NCBI GenBank assembly: GCA_965116465.1
Contig: OZ220687.1
Coordinates: 124,001-188,000 of the forward strand
Direction of reading: 5' to 3'
DNA from: VXNF01 sp965116465
Lineage (GTDB): Bacteria > Actinomycetota > Acidimicrobiia > Acidimicrobiales > CATQHL01
Length of the DNA stretch: 64,000 bases
Shown piece after piece: positions 41,845 through 51,191 of the stretch. Below the pieces are notes generated by a model. The model was not told the DNA's origin and did no database searches. It saw only the letters and a list, made by a program, of their open reading frames with translations. The position numbers and the translations under genes were made by a program. Position 1 is the first letter of the stretch. Each line of letters opens with the position of its first letter.

Positions 41845-44362
41845 ACGGATTCTCCTCCCTCGTCGGGGCAATCCTCCAGTTCATGAGGAAGTCCGTCCGG
41901 CACAGGCCACCGAACTCTCCCACGAGGTTCGCAAGGATGGCGAGATGGCCGAAGCCCGCATCGACCCACATTTTCCAGAGGGCAGCGCCGCTGGTGATGT
42001 TCTCGGTGTACCACTGCGGCACCTCCCCGGCCAGCCCCTGGCGCAGCACGGCCTTATCCTGCTCGCTCGGCGCCTCCGGCATTCCCCGACAAGAGGAGTG
42101 CGCTCCGTAGTAGGTCAATGAAGCGTCCGGGAACACCAGATGCATCATTGCGTCGGCAATGGCCTCCTCGCCTCCGCTCTGGCAGCGGGGATACGTCGCG
42201 GCGAAGTACAGCTGAACCGCCCCCCAGGCCCGATTCGGTGTGAAAGCGGTCGCTCCGTCATAGACGTGCGCCAACTCGTGAACGCCCGTGTACAGGAGTT
42301 GCCGCATGCTGCGTTCGCCCAGGTCCGTGCCGAGTGCAACCCGCGATGTCCGGCACTCGAAACTGCCCGGATCGGAGAATCCGCAACTGACGGTGGTAAC
42401 TCCGCCGGTCGCCGCCTCAAAGATCCGGACGTCGTCGCGGACGTGGTTCCAGGCGATGCGCAACCAGGGGAACTCCCCCTCGTTGTCGCGAACGACCTCA
42501 TCCATGGCCTCCCGGAACGGACCCGGATCGATCCTCCATTCCTCGTCGCTCCAGTCGGGCACTTGGGGCCGGGAGAACACCGTCGGCCAGCCCTCGGGTG
42601 TTCTCGCTCCCGGCGCGGCGACGCCCGTCGGCGCTAGTCGCGGCTCGGTGTCGCCGACGCCGAGTTGGCCGAAGCGGTTTCCGCCCCAGCACAGGACGTC
42701 GCTGTCGGTTGTGACCGCGCATGCGTTCGACTCACTCCAAGCGTTCCCCGCACTGACGGTGATCGAGATCACATCCTCGACGCCCCGCAGCCTCTGCGGC
42801 TCGTTGCTGTGATCCTTCGTGCCGATTCCGAGCTGGCCCGCATTGTTCGTTCCCCAGCAGGACACCGTCCCGTCCCGGTGCAGCGCGCAGGAACTCCAGC
42901 CTCCTACCGCCACCGCAACCGCGTCGCTGATGCCGCGAACCGGAGCCGGCAACAGCTCACGGGAGCGCCGGCTTCCGGTTCCCAGAATCCCCTTCCCGGA
43001 GACGAAGCCGCGGTTCTCATAGTCATAGTAGGACTCACTATTGCTGCCCCAGCAGGAAATCCCGCCCGACCTCTGCACGGCGCAGGTCTGACCGCTGCCC
43101 AGCGTGACCGAGACGGCATCCGCGATGCCGCGCACCTTCACCGGCGAAGGACGGGTGGAGGTGGTGCCATCACCAAGTTGCCCGCTGTAGTTCAAACCCC
43201 AGCAGGAAATCGTGCCGTCGCTGTGAACCGCACAGGAGTGTGAACGTGCCGCGCCGATCGCCGTCACATCGCTCAAGCCAGGAATGCGGTACGGCCAGTT
43301 CCGCGACTGCCGCGTGCCGTCACCGAGCTGCCCGTAGTAGTTGCCTCCCCAGCACGAGACCCCACCATCGGCGTGCACCACGCAGACGTGCTCGTCCCCG
43401 GCCGAGACTGCGACAGCGTCACTGAGGCCCGGGATCTTGGTCGGTTCGCCAAGGCCCGATAGGACCACGGCCACCGGAACCGTCGGATCACCGCCGGAGG
43501 GCTCGGGCTGTGGGAGCGGAGGCTCACCAGGGGTTCCCTGACCCATAGCTCCCCTATAATCCGATCCCCAGCACGAGACGCTCCCGTCACTGTGGAGAAC
43601 GCAAGTGGGGCCGTCGAAACTGCTGCCCTCCGAACCGCCGATGCTGATGGCAACTGCACCGGTGAGACCGCCAACCGGCACCGGGGACCTGGCCTGATGC
43701 ACCGAAGGGACACCGATCCGGTAGTTGACACTGTTGTCCCCCCAGCAATCGACACCTCCCTTTGCGTTGATGGCACAGGTGTGGTAGCCGCTCGCCGCAA
43801 CGAAGGTTGCGCCGGGCGGCGGCAGTCGCCGCGTGGACTGGAGCGACGCGGCAGTATCGGCGGTCACGCTCAAGGGTGAACTGGCCAGCCAGCGCCCCAC
43901 GCCGGCGGTCGAGGGGAAGAAGCGGCGCGACGGCAACAGCCGCTCGCCCCACGAGCCGTCGCCGTCGCGCTGCTGCAGGCCGAACTCGACGCGACCATCC
44001 TCCAGGCGCCGCGCCACGATGCGCACGTCCGCCTCCTCGCCCGGATCGTCGAAGGACATCGATCCGACGCTCAGCACCAGCCGCGAACTGGCCAGCCAGC
44101 GCCCCATGCCGGTGTCGGCGGGGAAGAAGCGGCGCGACGGCAACAGCCGCTCGCCCCACGAGCCGTCGCCGTCGCGCTGCTGCAGGCCGAACTCGACGCG
44201 ACCGTCCTCCAGGCGCCGCGCCACGATGCGCACGTCCACTTGCGACGCATCGCCGGCCGCCTCGCCGACGACGTCCTGGGCAGAGGCAGCGGAGGGAAGC
44301 GCACTCACGATCAGCGCCACGGCCAGCGCTGCGGTGACCCGGCGGACGAGCCGCGAACTCAT
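41825..44362 (-). CDS. Exported RCC1-propeller protein with HELAH metallopeptidase-like domain (paralogue 1)
   Basis: An 845-residue exported protein. It has a signal peptide (VRRVTAALAVALIVSALPSAASA), then two near-identical copies of an ARRLEDGRVEFGLQQRDG ... GERLLPSRRFFP module. Seven RCC1-type repeats follow, each with C-x9-CWG (e.g. HSCAVHSDGTISCWG), implying a seven-bladed propeller. The C-terminal 200 residues contain HELAHVYD (His695-His699), RAWGAVQLYF, EEAIADAMMHLV, GLAGEVPQWYT and end NPFKDGGC. HELAH with a downstream Glu-x2-AlaAsp resembles zinc gluzincins, but I know no family with this arrangement. ATG 44362 fits the signal peptide. Confidence 0.75.
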   Translation of the reverse strand: MSSRLVRRVTAALAVALIVSALPSAASAQDVVGEAAGDASQVDVRIVARRLEDGRVEFGLQQRDGDGSWGERLLPSRRFFPADTGMGRWLASSRLVLSVGSMSFDDPGEEADVRIVARRLEDGRVEFGLQQRDGDGSWGERLLPSRRFFPSTAGVGRWLASSPLSVTADTAASLQSTRRLPPPGATFVAASGYHTCAINAKGGVDCWGDNSVNYRIGVPSVHQARSPVPVGGLTGAVAISIGGSEGSSFDGPTCVLHSDGSVSCWGSDYRGAMGQGTPGEPPLPQPEPSGGDPTVPVAVVLSGLGEPTKIPGLSDAVAVSAGDEHVCVVHADGGVSCWGGNYYGQLGDGTRQSRNWPYRIPGLSDVTAIGAARSHSCAVHSDGTISCWGLNYSGQLGDGTTSTRPSPVKVRGIADAVSVTLGSGQTCAVQRSGGISCWGSNSESYYDYENRGFVSGKGILGTGSRRSRELLPAPVRGISDAVAVAVGGWSSCALHRDGTVSCWGTNNAGQLGIGTKDHSNEPQRLRGVEDVISITVSAGNAWSESNACAVTTDSDVLCWGGNRFGQLGVGDTEPRLAPTGVAAPGARTPEGWPTVFSRPQVPDWSDEEWRIDPGPFREAMDEVVRDNEGEFPWLRIAWNHVRDDVRIFEAATGGVTTVSCGFSDPGSFECRTSRVALGTDLGERSMRQLLYTGVHELAHVYDGATAFTPNRAWGAVQLYFAATYPRCQSGGEEAIADAMMHLVFPDASLTYYGAHSSCRGMPEAPSEQDKAVLRQGLAGEVPQWYTENITSGAALWKMWVDAGFGHLAILANLVGEFGGLCRTDFLMNWRIAPTREENPFKDGGC
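43878..44237 (-). repeat. Internal direct repeat in paralogue 1
   Basis: Two 118-bp segments, 43913-44030 and 44120-44237, differ at a single base. Similarity extends upstream to 43878 and 44085. The period is 207 bp (69 codons). They encode the two N-terminal modules, pointing to a recent duplication or gene conversion. Confidence 0.85.
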
Positions 44363-44414
44363 GGTCTCCCCACCCCCCGATCCCGACGCCGTCGCGATGT
44401 CGACACCCCAAGAC

Positions 44415-44435
44415 ATCGACCCATGAGGGGTCGAT
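44415..44435 (-). promoter_or_regulatory. Inverted repeat between OYE gene and paralogue 1
   Basis: ATCGACCC/GGGTCGAT, a perfect 8-bp stem with a 5-base loop, 53 bp before the ATG of paralogue 1 and just after the OYE gene. It could be a terminator, attenuator or operator. Confidence 0.45.
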
Positions 44436-44456
44436 TCGTCGACCGCAACCGGATGC

Positions 44457-45659
44457 TCACTGACCCTTGCGGCGGTTCGTCCAGTAGTGCTTGCGGATGT
44501 GTACCGCGACGTTGCGGGGGTTGTCGCGCCAGCACTGGAGCGGGTCGAAGCCGTCGTGGGCCAGGCACATGTTGCACGAGACGCACTCGACGCCTCCCGT
44601 GCGACCGGCCTCCAGCTTGCGCACCAGGTCGGGCTCGCGGATGAACGGCCGGGCCATGGCCAGGAAGTCGGCGTCTCCCGAGGCGAGGACGTCGGTCATC
44701 GTCTCCGTCGTCCGCACGCCTCCCACGAGAATGATCGGCAGACCCGACGCCTCCTTGACGGCACGGGCGAACGGCCGGTAGTACGCCTCGGCCCCGGCCG
44801 GCTGCCTGGCGCGCTGGACCAGCAGGTTGCGCCACGCCTGCGCCCGTCCGACCGCCACATACGGGCGGATGTTCTCGAAGTAGCTCCGCATCACCCCGTA
44901 CGTGGTCTCGAAGCCGTCGAGGCCGCGCCCGGCCAGCAACTCGGCGCGCGCCAGAGACTCCTCGCGTTGCAACCCGCCGTCGACCGAGTCCTCCACGCTC
45001 AATCGCGCCGTGACGGGTAGGTCGTCGCCCACGGCGCCCCGCACGGCGTCGTAGACCTCGAGCATGAAGCGGCTGCGGCGCTCGGCGTCGCCACCCCACT
45101 CGTCGTCGCGGGTGTTGGCGTGCGGCGAGCAGAACTCCGAGATGAGGTAGCCGTTGCCGCCGTGGATGTGGATCCCGTCGAAGTTGGCCTCGGCGGCCCT
45201 GGCGGCCGCCGCGCCGAACGCACCCACCAGACCGGTGATCTCCTGCGACGTCAACTCGACGGGCTGGATGGTGTACATGGCGTTGGGGACGGGCGAGGGC
45301 GCCACCGGCGTGATGCTCGACATCATCGTCTGGCTCCCGCAGTGGCCGATCTGGGCGAAGATCAGTCCGCCCGTCTCGTGGACCGCGTCGGTTGCCTGCC
45401 GGAGGGCGGGAATGACCCGGTCGTCATGGATTCCCGTCTGGTTGGCGCTGGCCTGCCCCCGCGGATCCACGTACATGTGCCCGGTCAGCAGCAGCCCCGC
45501 TCCCCCTTCGGCCAGGCGGCGGTACAACTCCACGAAGGAGTCGTAGACGACGCCGTTCGTCGAGGCCATCGTCTCCGAGGTGGCCCCCCGTACCAGACGG
45601 TTCGGCAACTCCAGCGAGCCGATCCGGCCCGGTTTCAGGTACGGGGGTGCCGTCGTCAT
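44457..45659 (-). CDS. OYE-family NADH:flavin oxidoreductase with C-terminal Cys cluster
   Basis: An FMN TIM-barrel ene-reductase of 400 residues. It has LPNRLVRGATSETMAS, the catalytic HIHGGNGYLISEF segment, DEWGGDAERRSRF, and IILVGGVRTTE for the phosphate of FMN. The C-terminus ECVSCNMCLAHDGFDPLQC looks like the four-Cys iron-sulfur site of the 2,4-dienoyl-CoA reductase branch, but the FAD/NADH domains of that branch are missing. It starts 9 bp after paralogue 2, with the Shine-Dalgarno (GGAG) overlapping that gene's stop, so the two are one unit. Substrate unknown. Confidence 0.88.
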   Translation of the reverse strand: MTTAPPYLKPGRIGSLELPNRLVRGATSETMASTNGVVYDSFVELYRRLAEGGAGLLLTGHMYVDPRGQASANQTGIHDDRVIPALRQATDAVHETGGLIFAQIGHCGSQTMMSSITPVAPSPVPNAMYTIQPVELTSQEITGLVGAFGAAAARAAEANFDGIHIHGGNGYLISEFCSPHANTRDDEWGGDAERRSRFMLEVYDAVRGAVGDDLPVTARLSVEDSVDGGLQREESLARAELLAGRGLDGFETTYGVMRSYFENIRPYVAVGRAQAWRNLLVQRARQPAGAEAYYRPFARAVKEASGLPIILVGGVRTTETMTDVLASGDADFLAMARPFIREPDLVRKLEAGRTGGVECVSCNMCLAHDGFDPLQCWRDNPRNVAVHIRKHYWTNRRKGQ

Positions 45660-45668
45660 GGTGCTCTC

Positions 45669-47999
45669 CTAGCAGCCGCCGTCGCGGAACTGGTTGTCGT
45701 CCGCGGGCGGAAGATCGTCGATCGCCAGGGGATACCGCAACCAGTCCAGGTCGCAGAAGCCGCCGAACTCATCCTGCAGGTTCAGCAGAATACGCACAGA
45801 CGGGGCACTCCGTATGGCCGCCCACAGTTCGGCACCGCTGGTGATGTTCTCGGTGTACCACTCGGGCACCTCCCCGGCCAGGCCGGCGCGCACCACCGCC
45901 TCGGCCTCCTCGGTGGGTTCGCCGGTCAGGCCGGCGCAGTCGGGCGAATCGAACACCTCGTCGGTGAGCTCCACAGGCGGGTGGTAGTAGCCCAGCCAGG
46001 CGTACGGAACGACGAGATGCTCCATCGTGTCGGCCAGCAGCTCGACCCCGGCGCCGAACCCCTCCTTCGTATAGCAGTCCGGGTGGGTCACGGCGAAGTA
46101 GAGTTGCACCGCCCCCCAAGCCCTCGGCGCCACGAGATCGGGAGTCAGATCGTAGGCGTGCGCCAACTCGTGGATCACCGTCCCCAGCGTCAGCGACCGG
46201 ACCGCCACGCGATCCGACATGCAGACCTGGAAGAGGCCCCGGCCGCGACAGAACGCCCGGGTGTAGCCGCCGAACTCGATGTCCTCCACGAATTGGGTCC
46301 GGTGCCGGACGTGGTCCCAGGCGGCTCGGAGCCAGGGGAACTCCGCCTCCCGCTCCTGCACCACCCGATCGATCCAGATGCGCAGGAACTCCGTCGTGTC
46401 GGCCGGGAGTTCCAACAGGTCGAACCCCTCGAAGTCACGCACCCGCACCGGCACCGGCCGGGGCTCGAACGCGCCGTCACCGACTTGGCCGAACCTGTTG
46501 GCGCCCCAGCACCACACCGAACCGTCCGCCTCCATGGCGCAGGCGTGCCCCTCCCCCGCCCGCGAGGGCGTGCTGACGGTCACCGCAACCGCCCGGTCGA
46601 TTCCCGGGAGCCGGGTGGGAACGGTCCCCGGCTCGTTGGTGCCGGCGCCCAACTGGCCGGCGGCGTTGTTGGCGCCCCAGCACGAGACGCCCCCGTTCCG
46701 GTGAACGGCGCAGACGCTGCGATCCCCCACGGAGACGGCGACGGCATCGCTGATGCCCGCCACGACCCGCGGCCGGACGGCGTCGGCGAACACCCAGCAC
46801 GACACCTCGCCGCCGGCGAGCACCGCGCACACCTGACCCCATCCCAGCGCCACCGACACCGCGTCCCGCAGTCCGCCGATCCTCTGCGGCGAGAGGTGGT
46901 CGGCCTCGGTGGTGGCCCCCCAGCCCCAGCACGAGACAGCGCCGTCGCTGTGGACCGCGCAGCTGGCGTGCGGTCCGGCAGCGACGGTGGCCACCTCCCG
47001 CAGTCCGGGAACGACCCGGGGCACCAGGCTCGACTCGGCGGCTCCGTCGCCGAGTTGCCCGCGCGAACCGTCCCCCCAGCAGGTCACCCGTCCGTCGCGA
47101 TGCGCCGCGCAGGTGTGGTCGGCGCCGGCGGCGACGGCAACCGCATCCCTGATTCCCGGAACAGTCGCCGGCCGGAGGCGCTCCATTGCGTCGCCGAGTC
47201 CCAGTTCGCCGTGCCCGCCCGGCCCCCAGCACGACACGGTGCCGTCGCCGTGCAGCGCGCAGGTGTGGAACCGTCCCCCGGTCGAATCGCCGATGCTGAC
47301 CGCCAGCACGTCCTCCAGAATCGACGCACTCAAGCGCTCACGGGTGCCCTCGTGGCCCCAGCACGTCACTCCCCCCTCCGGTTGCACCGCGCAGGTTCTG
47401 CGGAAGGAGGCCGCCAGGAGGGTCTCGCCGCTGCGCCCACCGTCACCCGCGGCGAAGGCCTCGAAGGCCGGCGCCACCACCGTCACCGGTGAACTCACCA
47501 GCCAGCGTCCGACCTCGGCGGTGGTCGGGAAGAAGCGCCGCGCCGGCAGCAATCGCTCGCCCCAGCGACCCCCCTCGCTGCGGCGCTGGAGCCCGTACTC
47601 GATGCGACCGTCGGCCAAACGCCGGGCGGTGATGCGCACCCGGAGGAGCATTTCGGGCTCTCCGGGCTCCTCCGGTGCCGGCCGCAGCGTGATCGGCCCG
47701 CTCACGAGCCAGCGGCCCGTGGGGGCCTCCGTCGGGAAGAACCGCCTGCCCGGGACGATGAGATCCCCCCAGGAGTCGCCCGTCCCGTGCAGGCGGAGTG
47801 CGAACTCCGTGCGCCCGTCCTCCAGCCGGCGGGCCTCGATTCGCACCTGCTGGGACGATCCCTCATCGAGCGGGAGCGCATCCTCGGCGGCGGGTTGCTG
47901 CGCCACCATCCCCGAGGAGATCGCGCCGCCGGTCAGGATCGCCGAGACCAACACCACACAGGACAACGTCACCTTCGCGCGCCGTGTCCTCGTGCTCAT
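45669..47999 (-). CDS. Exported RCC1-propeller protein with HELAH metallopeptidase-like domain (paralogue 2)
   Basis: A 776-residue exported protein built like paralogue 1: signal segment (RRAKVTLSCVVLVSAILTGG), two diverged modules (ARRLEDGRTEFALRLHG ... RRFFP ... GRWLVSGP; ARRLADGRIEYGLQRRS ... RRFFP ... GRWLVSSP), seven Cys-pair RCC1 repeats (one with CWV), and the C-terminal domain with HELAHAYD (His610-His614), RAWGAVQLYF, ELLADTMEHLV, GLAGEVPEWYT and the ending NQFRDGGC. ATG 47999 is chosen because it begins the signal peptide. Co-transcribed with the OYE gene after it; divergent from the MBL gene. Confidence 0.75.
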   Translation of the reverse strand: MSTRTRRAKVTLSCVVLVSAILTGGAISSGMVAQQPAAEDALPLDEGSSQQVRIEARRLEDGRTEFALRLHGTGDSWGDLIVPGRRFFPTEAPTGRWLVSGPITLRPAPEEPGEPEMLLRVRITARRLADGRIEYGLQRRSEGGRWGERLLPARRFFPTTAEVGRWLVSSPVTVVAPAFEAFAAGDGGRSGETLLAASFRRTCAVQPEGGVTCWGHEGTRERLSASILEDVLAVSIGDSTGGRFHTCALHGDGTVSCWGPGGHGELGLGDAMERLRPATVPGIRDAVAVAAGADHTCAAHRDGRVTCWGDGSRGQLGDGAAESSLVPRVVPGLREVATVAAGPHASCAVHSDGAVSCWGWGATTEADHLSPQRIGGLRDAVSVALGWGQVCAVLAGGEVSCWVFADAVRPRVVAGISDAVAVSVGDRSVCAVHRNGGVSCWGANNAAGQLGAGTNEPGTVPTRLPGIDRAVAVTVSTPSRAGEGHACAMEADGSVWCWGANRFGQVGDGAFEPRPVPVRVRDFEGFDLLELPADTTEFLRIWIDRVVQEREAEFPWLRAAWDHVRHRTQFVEDIEFGGYTRAFCRGRGLFQVCMSDRVAVRSLTLGTVIHELAHAYDLTPDLVAPRAWGAVQLYFAVTHPDCYTKEGFGAGVELLADTMEHLVVPYAWLGYYHPPVELTDEVFDSPDCAGLTGEPTEEAEAVVRAGLAGEVPEWYTENITSGAELWAAIRSAPSVRILLNLQDEFGGFCDLDWLRYPLAIDDLPPADDNQFRDGGC

Positions 48000-48169
48000 G
48001 CTGTGGGGCTCCCACCAGACGATCCCGGCGGGCAAGCGTATGTTCCTGCGCTTCCCGTCACGAAATCCGTTGAAGTTGTGTTGCACGGTCTCCGTAGGAC
48101 TGATCTTGCGCCCGCGGCCGGCGCTCACCGGTATCGTCGATGCCTGCCGAACCCGCGAACCGATGATCG

Positions 48170-49162
48170 ATGACCGCGAGCAGCTCCCACTCTTCCCGAA
48201 CCTCCTCCGAGTCGTCCGATCCGCTGGGTCGGCCCGCTCGACTGGAGCAACTGCTCGACACGCATCACGACCCCGCTTACGGGGAGGCGGTGCAGGTGGC
48301 GTCGCTCGTGCAGCGGGTCACGGCGGCCAACCCCAGCCCCTTCACTTTCGCCGGGACCGGGACCTACATCGTGGGCGGGCAGCGGGTGGCGGTCATCGAC
48401 CCCGGTCCCGACGACGCCGCGCACACCGAAGCCCTCCTGCGGGCGCTGGAGGGACGCAAGGTCACCTACATCTGCATCACGCACACCCACAGCGACCACT
48501 CCCCCGCCTCCCGCGCCCTCGTCGAGGTCACCGGCGCCCCAACTCTGGGCTTCGGTCCGCATCCGGCCGCCGACGCGGGGCGCCGCGGCGCCGAGGCGTC
48601 AGCGGTGCAGGAGGAGCCCGGGGATTGGGACTTCACCCCCGACGGTGTGCTGGGTCATGGCGACGTGGTGGCCGGTGACGGCTGGACCCTCGAGTGCCTG
48701 TACACCCCCGGACACATCTCGAACCACCTGTGCTTCGCCCTGCCCGAGGAGCGGGCCCTATTCACCGGCGACCACGTCATGGGTTGGTCGTCGACGATCG
48801 TTCCGCCGCCCGACGGCAACCTCGGCGACTACCTGCGCAGCCTCGAGTTGCTGATCGCCCGGGGCGACCGCGACGAGGTGTACTGGCCCACCCACGGCCC
48901 GCCGATCACCATGCCGAACCGCTACGCCCGGGCGCTGCTCGCACACCGCCACCGGCGCACCGACCAGATCCTCACCTGCCTCCGCGACGGTCCCGCCACG
49001 ATCCCCGCGATGGTGGCGCGCATGTACACCACGACCCCCAAGGTCCTCCATCCCGCCGCGGCGCTCTCGGTGCTGGCGCACCTCATTCACCTCGCCGAGG
49101 AGGGCAAGGTCACCCGGGATCCCGCCGCCGACATGCGGTCCGCCACCTACGCCCTCGCCTGA
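48170..49162 (+). CDS. Metallo-beta-lactamase-fold hydrolase (LACTB2/glyoxalase II-like)
   Basis: A 330-residue cytoplasmic hydrolase. The zinc motif is HTHSDHSP, with later ligands in YTPGHISNHLCF, LFTGDHVMG and PTHGPP, and the helical C-terminal domain (AHRHRRTDQILTCLRDGPAT, VLAHLIHLAEEGKV) of the LACTB2 subgroup is present. That subgroup includes RNA-cleaving and thioesterase-like enzymes. It is the only plus-strand gene in the RCC1 cluster. The 170-bp space before it is the divergent promoter region shared with paralogue 2; I see no clear box there. Confidence 0.88.
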   Translation: MTASSSHSSRTSSESSDPLGRPARLEQLLDTHHDPAYGEAVQVASLVQRVTAANPSPFTFAGTGTYIVGGQRVAVIDPGPDDAAHTEALLRALEGRKVTYICITHTHSDHSPASRALVEVTGAPTLGFGPHPAADAGRRGAEASAVQEEPGDWDFTPDGVLGHGDVVAGDGWTLECLYTPGHISNHLCFALPEERALFTGDHVMGWSSTIVPPPDGNLGDYLRSLELLIARGDRDEVYWPTHGPPITMPNRYARALLAHRHRRTDQILTCLRDGPATIPAMVARMYTTTPKVLHPAAALSVLAHLIHLAEEGKVTRDPAADMRSATYALA

Positions 49163-49185
49163 GGACCGGTCCGGCGGCCGCGCCG

Positions 49186-51093
49186 CTAGCAGCCGCCGTC
49201 GCGGAACGGATTCGTGCGCGGCGGTGGGATCAGGTTCGGCTCCAGCGGGTGCCGGAACCAGTCGTTCGAGCAGAACCCGCCGAACTCGCCGGCCAGGTTG
49301 GCCAGGATCTGCGCCGACAGGACGCGTCGCAGCAGCCGCCACAACTCGGCGCCGTTCGTGACGTTCGCGGTGTACCAACCGGGCACCTCGCCGGCCAGGG
49401 CGGACCGGACAACCTGCTCGGCCTCACCGTCCGGCTCGCCCCCCAGGCCCGGGCAGCCGGCCCCGTAGTAGGCGAGCCAGGCGGTCGGCACCACGAGATG
49501 CGCCATCGTGTCGGCGAGGATCTCCGACCCCGACTCCTGCCCGTAGTCCCGGAAGCAGTCGGGGTGCGTCCAGGCGAAGTAGAGCTGGGCGGCGCCCCAG
49601 GCCCGCCGGGGTGCCAGTCCGGTCGTGCTGTCGTAGACGTGGGCCAACTCGTGGACGGCGTCGCCGAGGGTCATCTCGGCGAGCTCCATGCTGTCCGACC
49701 AGCAGTTGAACGAGCCCTCGAAGAGTTGGCAGGACGACCGCACCGCCCCGCGGAAGTCCTCGACCCGGCCGGCGACGGCCCGGTTGCGGATCCGGTCCCA
49801 GGCCCGGCGCAGCCAGGGGAATTCGGCCTCGCGCTCTGCGACGACATCGTCCAGCCAGGTCCGCAGCAGGTCGGTGGCGTCGCTGACGACGCGGTTCTCC
49901 GGTGCCGCAGCCACTGCGCCAACCGGCACCGGCACGGCACTCCCCGCGGGGCCGCCCCCGCCCAACTGCCCGATCTCGTTGCCTCCCCAGCAGGAGTACT
50001 GACCGCTCTCGTGGACCACGCAGGTATGCGGGCCGAGACGGGTCGAGCCGCTGCTCATCGACACGTCCACAGCGTCGCTGATGCCGGGCACGCGGGCGGG
50101 CCGGGCCTGCGGGGTCCGTTCCCCGCTGCCGAGTTGGCCGGCGGCGTTCTTCTCACCCCAGCACGACACGCCGCCGTCGTCGTGCACGACGCATGCGCCG
50201 CCCTCCCCCACCGCCACCGAGGTGACGCCGCTGACCCCGTCGACCCGCTCCGGAGTGGCCACATCGGCCACGGGCCAGCAGTAGACCTCACCGGCGACGG
50301 TCACCGCGCAGGTGCGGTCGGATCCGGTGGAGACCGAGACCACGGCTGGAACCCCCTCGACGGTCCCGGGACCGAAAGCGCTGAGGTTGCCGGCCCCGCC
50401 GCCGTAGCCCCAGCACGTCAGGGCGCCGGTGGCATGGATGACGCAGTTGGAGGAGGGACCGGCGTCGATCCAGGTGGCGTCGGTGATGCCCGGCACGAGC
50501 TGCGGGACGCTGACCGAGGCGAGTGTGGCGGCCCCCAGCTGGCCCAGCCCCCCGGCCCCCCAACAGGAGACCTGCCCGCGTTCGTGCACGACACAGGTGT
50601 GGTCGGATCCGGCCGCCACCGCCGCTGCGTCGGCAATGCCCGGCACCCGCTCGGGCAGGTACTCGCTGAAGGACTCACCCCTCCCCAGCTGCCCCTCGCG
50701 GCCCGCTCCCCAGCACGACACGGATCCGTCGCCACCCAGCGCGCAGACGTGCAGTTCCTGGTGGGGATGATCACCGCTGGTGATGCTCACGACGTTCCGC
50801 AGGCCGGCGGCGCTGAGCCGCTCCCGGATACCGTCCTGTCCCCAGCAGGTGACGCGACCGTCGGTGCGCACGGCGCAGGTGCGGCCGCGTGAGGCGGCGA
50901 TGAGGCTGTCCCCGCTGCGCGCCGCGCCCCGCACGAACTCCGGACTCCGCACCACCGTCGCCTCATCGGCCGAGAGGCGGATCAGCTCCGGGCCTTCGGG
51001 GTCGAACTCGTCCGGCGGTGCGACCGCCCGCAGTTCTTCGGGACCGGCGGCGGCAATCCCGGCGGGCAGCACCAGCACGGCTGCCACGCTCAA
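49186..51093 (-). CDS. Exported RCC1-propeller protein with HELAH metallopeptidase-like domain (paralogue 3)
   Basis: A 635-residue protein lacking the N-terminal modules of paralogues 1 and 2. After a hydrophobic leader (SVAAVLVLPAGIAAAG) there are seven Cys-pair RCC1 repeats (one CWP), then the C-terminal domain: HELAHVYD (His481-His485), RAWGAAQLYF, EILADTMAHLV, GLGGEPDGEAEQVV, LAGEVPGWYT and the ending NPFRDGGC. The TTG at 51093 leaves the leader without a basic head; the open frame continues upstream through RRRRLAASGLFVGC, which would complete a signal peptide but has no standard start. So the true start may be upstream. Confidence 0.72.
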   Translation of the reverse strand: MSVAAVLVLPAGIAAAGPEELRAVAPPDEFDPEGPELIRLSADEATVVRSPEFVRGAARSGDSLIAASRGRTCAVRTDGRVTCWGQDGIRERLSAAGLRNVVSITSGDHPHQELHVCALGGDGSVSCWGAGREGQLGRGESFSEYLPERVPGIADAAAVAAGSDHTCVVHERGQVSCWGAGGLGQLGAATLASVSVPQLVPGITDATWIDAGPSSNCVIHATGALTCWGYGGGAGNLSAFGPGTVEGVPAVVSVSTGSDRTCAVTVAGEVYCWPVADVATPERVDGVSGVTSVAVGEGGACVVHDDGGVSCWGEKNAAGQLGSGERTPQARPARVPGISDAVDVSMSSGSTRLGPHTCVVHESGQYSCWGGNEIGQLGGGGPAGSAVPVPVGAVAAAPENRVVSDATDLLRTWLDDVVAEREAEFPWLRRAWDRIRNRAVAGRVEDFRGAVRSSCQLFEGSFNCWSDSMELAEMTLGDAVHELAHVYDSTTGLAPRRAWGAAQLYFAWTHPDCFRDYGQESGSEILADTMAHLVVPTAWLAYYGAGCPGLGGEPDGEAEQVVRSALAGEVPGWYTANVTNGAELWRLLRRVLSAQILANLAGEFGGFCSNDWFRHPLEPNLIPPPRTNPFRDGGC

Positions 51094-51191
51094 ACAGCCG
51101 ACGAACAGCCCGGACGCCGCCAGTCTCCGTCGCCTGGGCCGGGTTCGCGCCCTGCCGCCCCAACCCGGCAGCCGGGAAGCCGGGACGGAAG

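Noticed and set aside
45120..47492. 790-residue plus-strand ORF opposite paralogue 2
   Set aside because: Shadow of the RCC1-HELAH gene; no signal peptide or recognisable domain.
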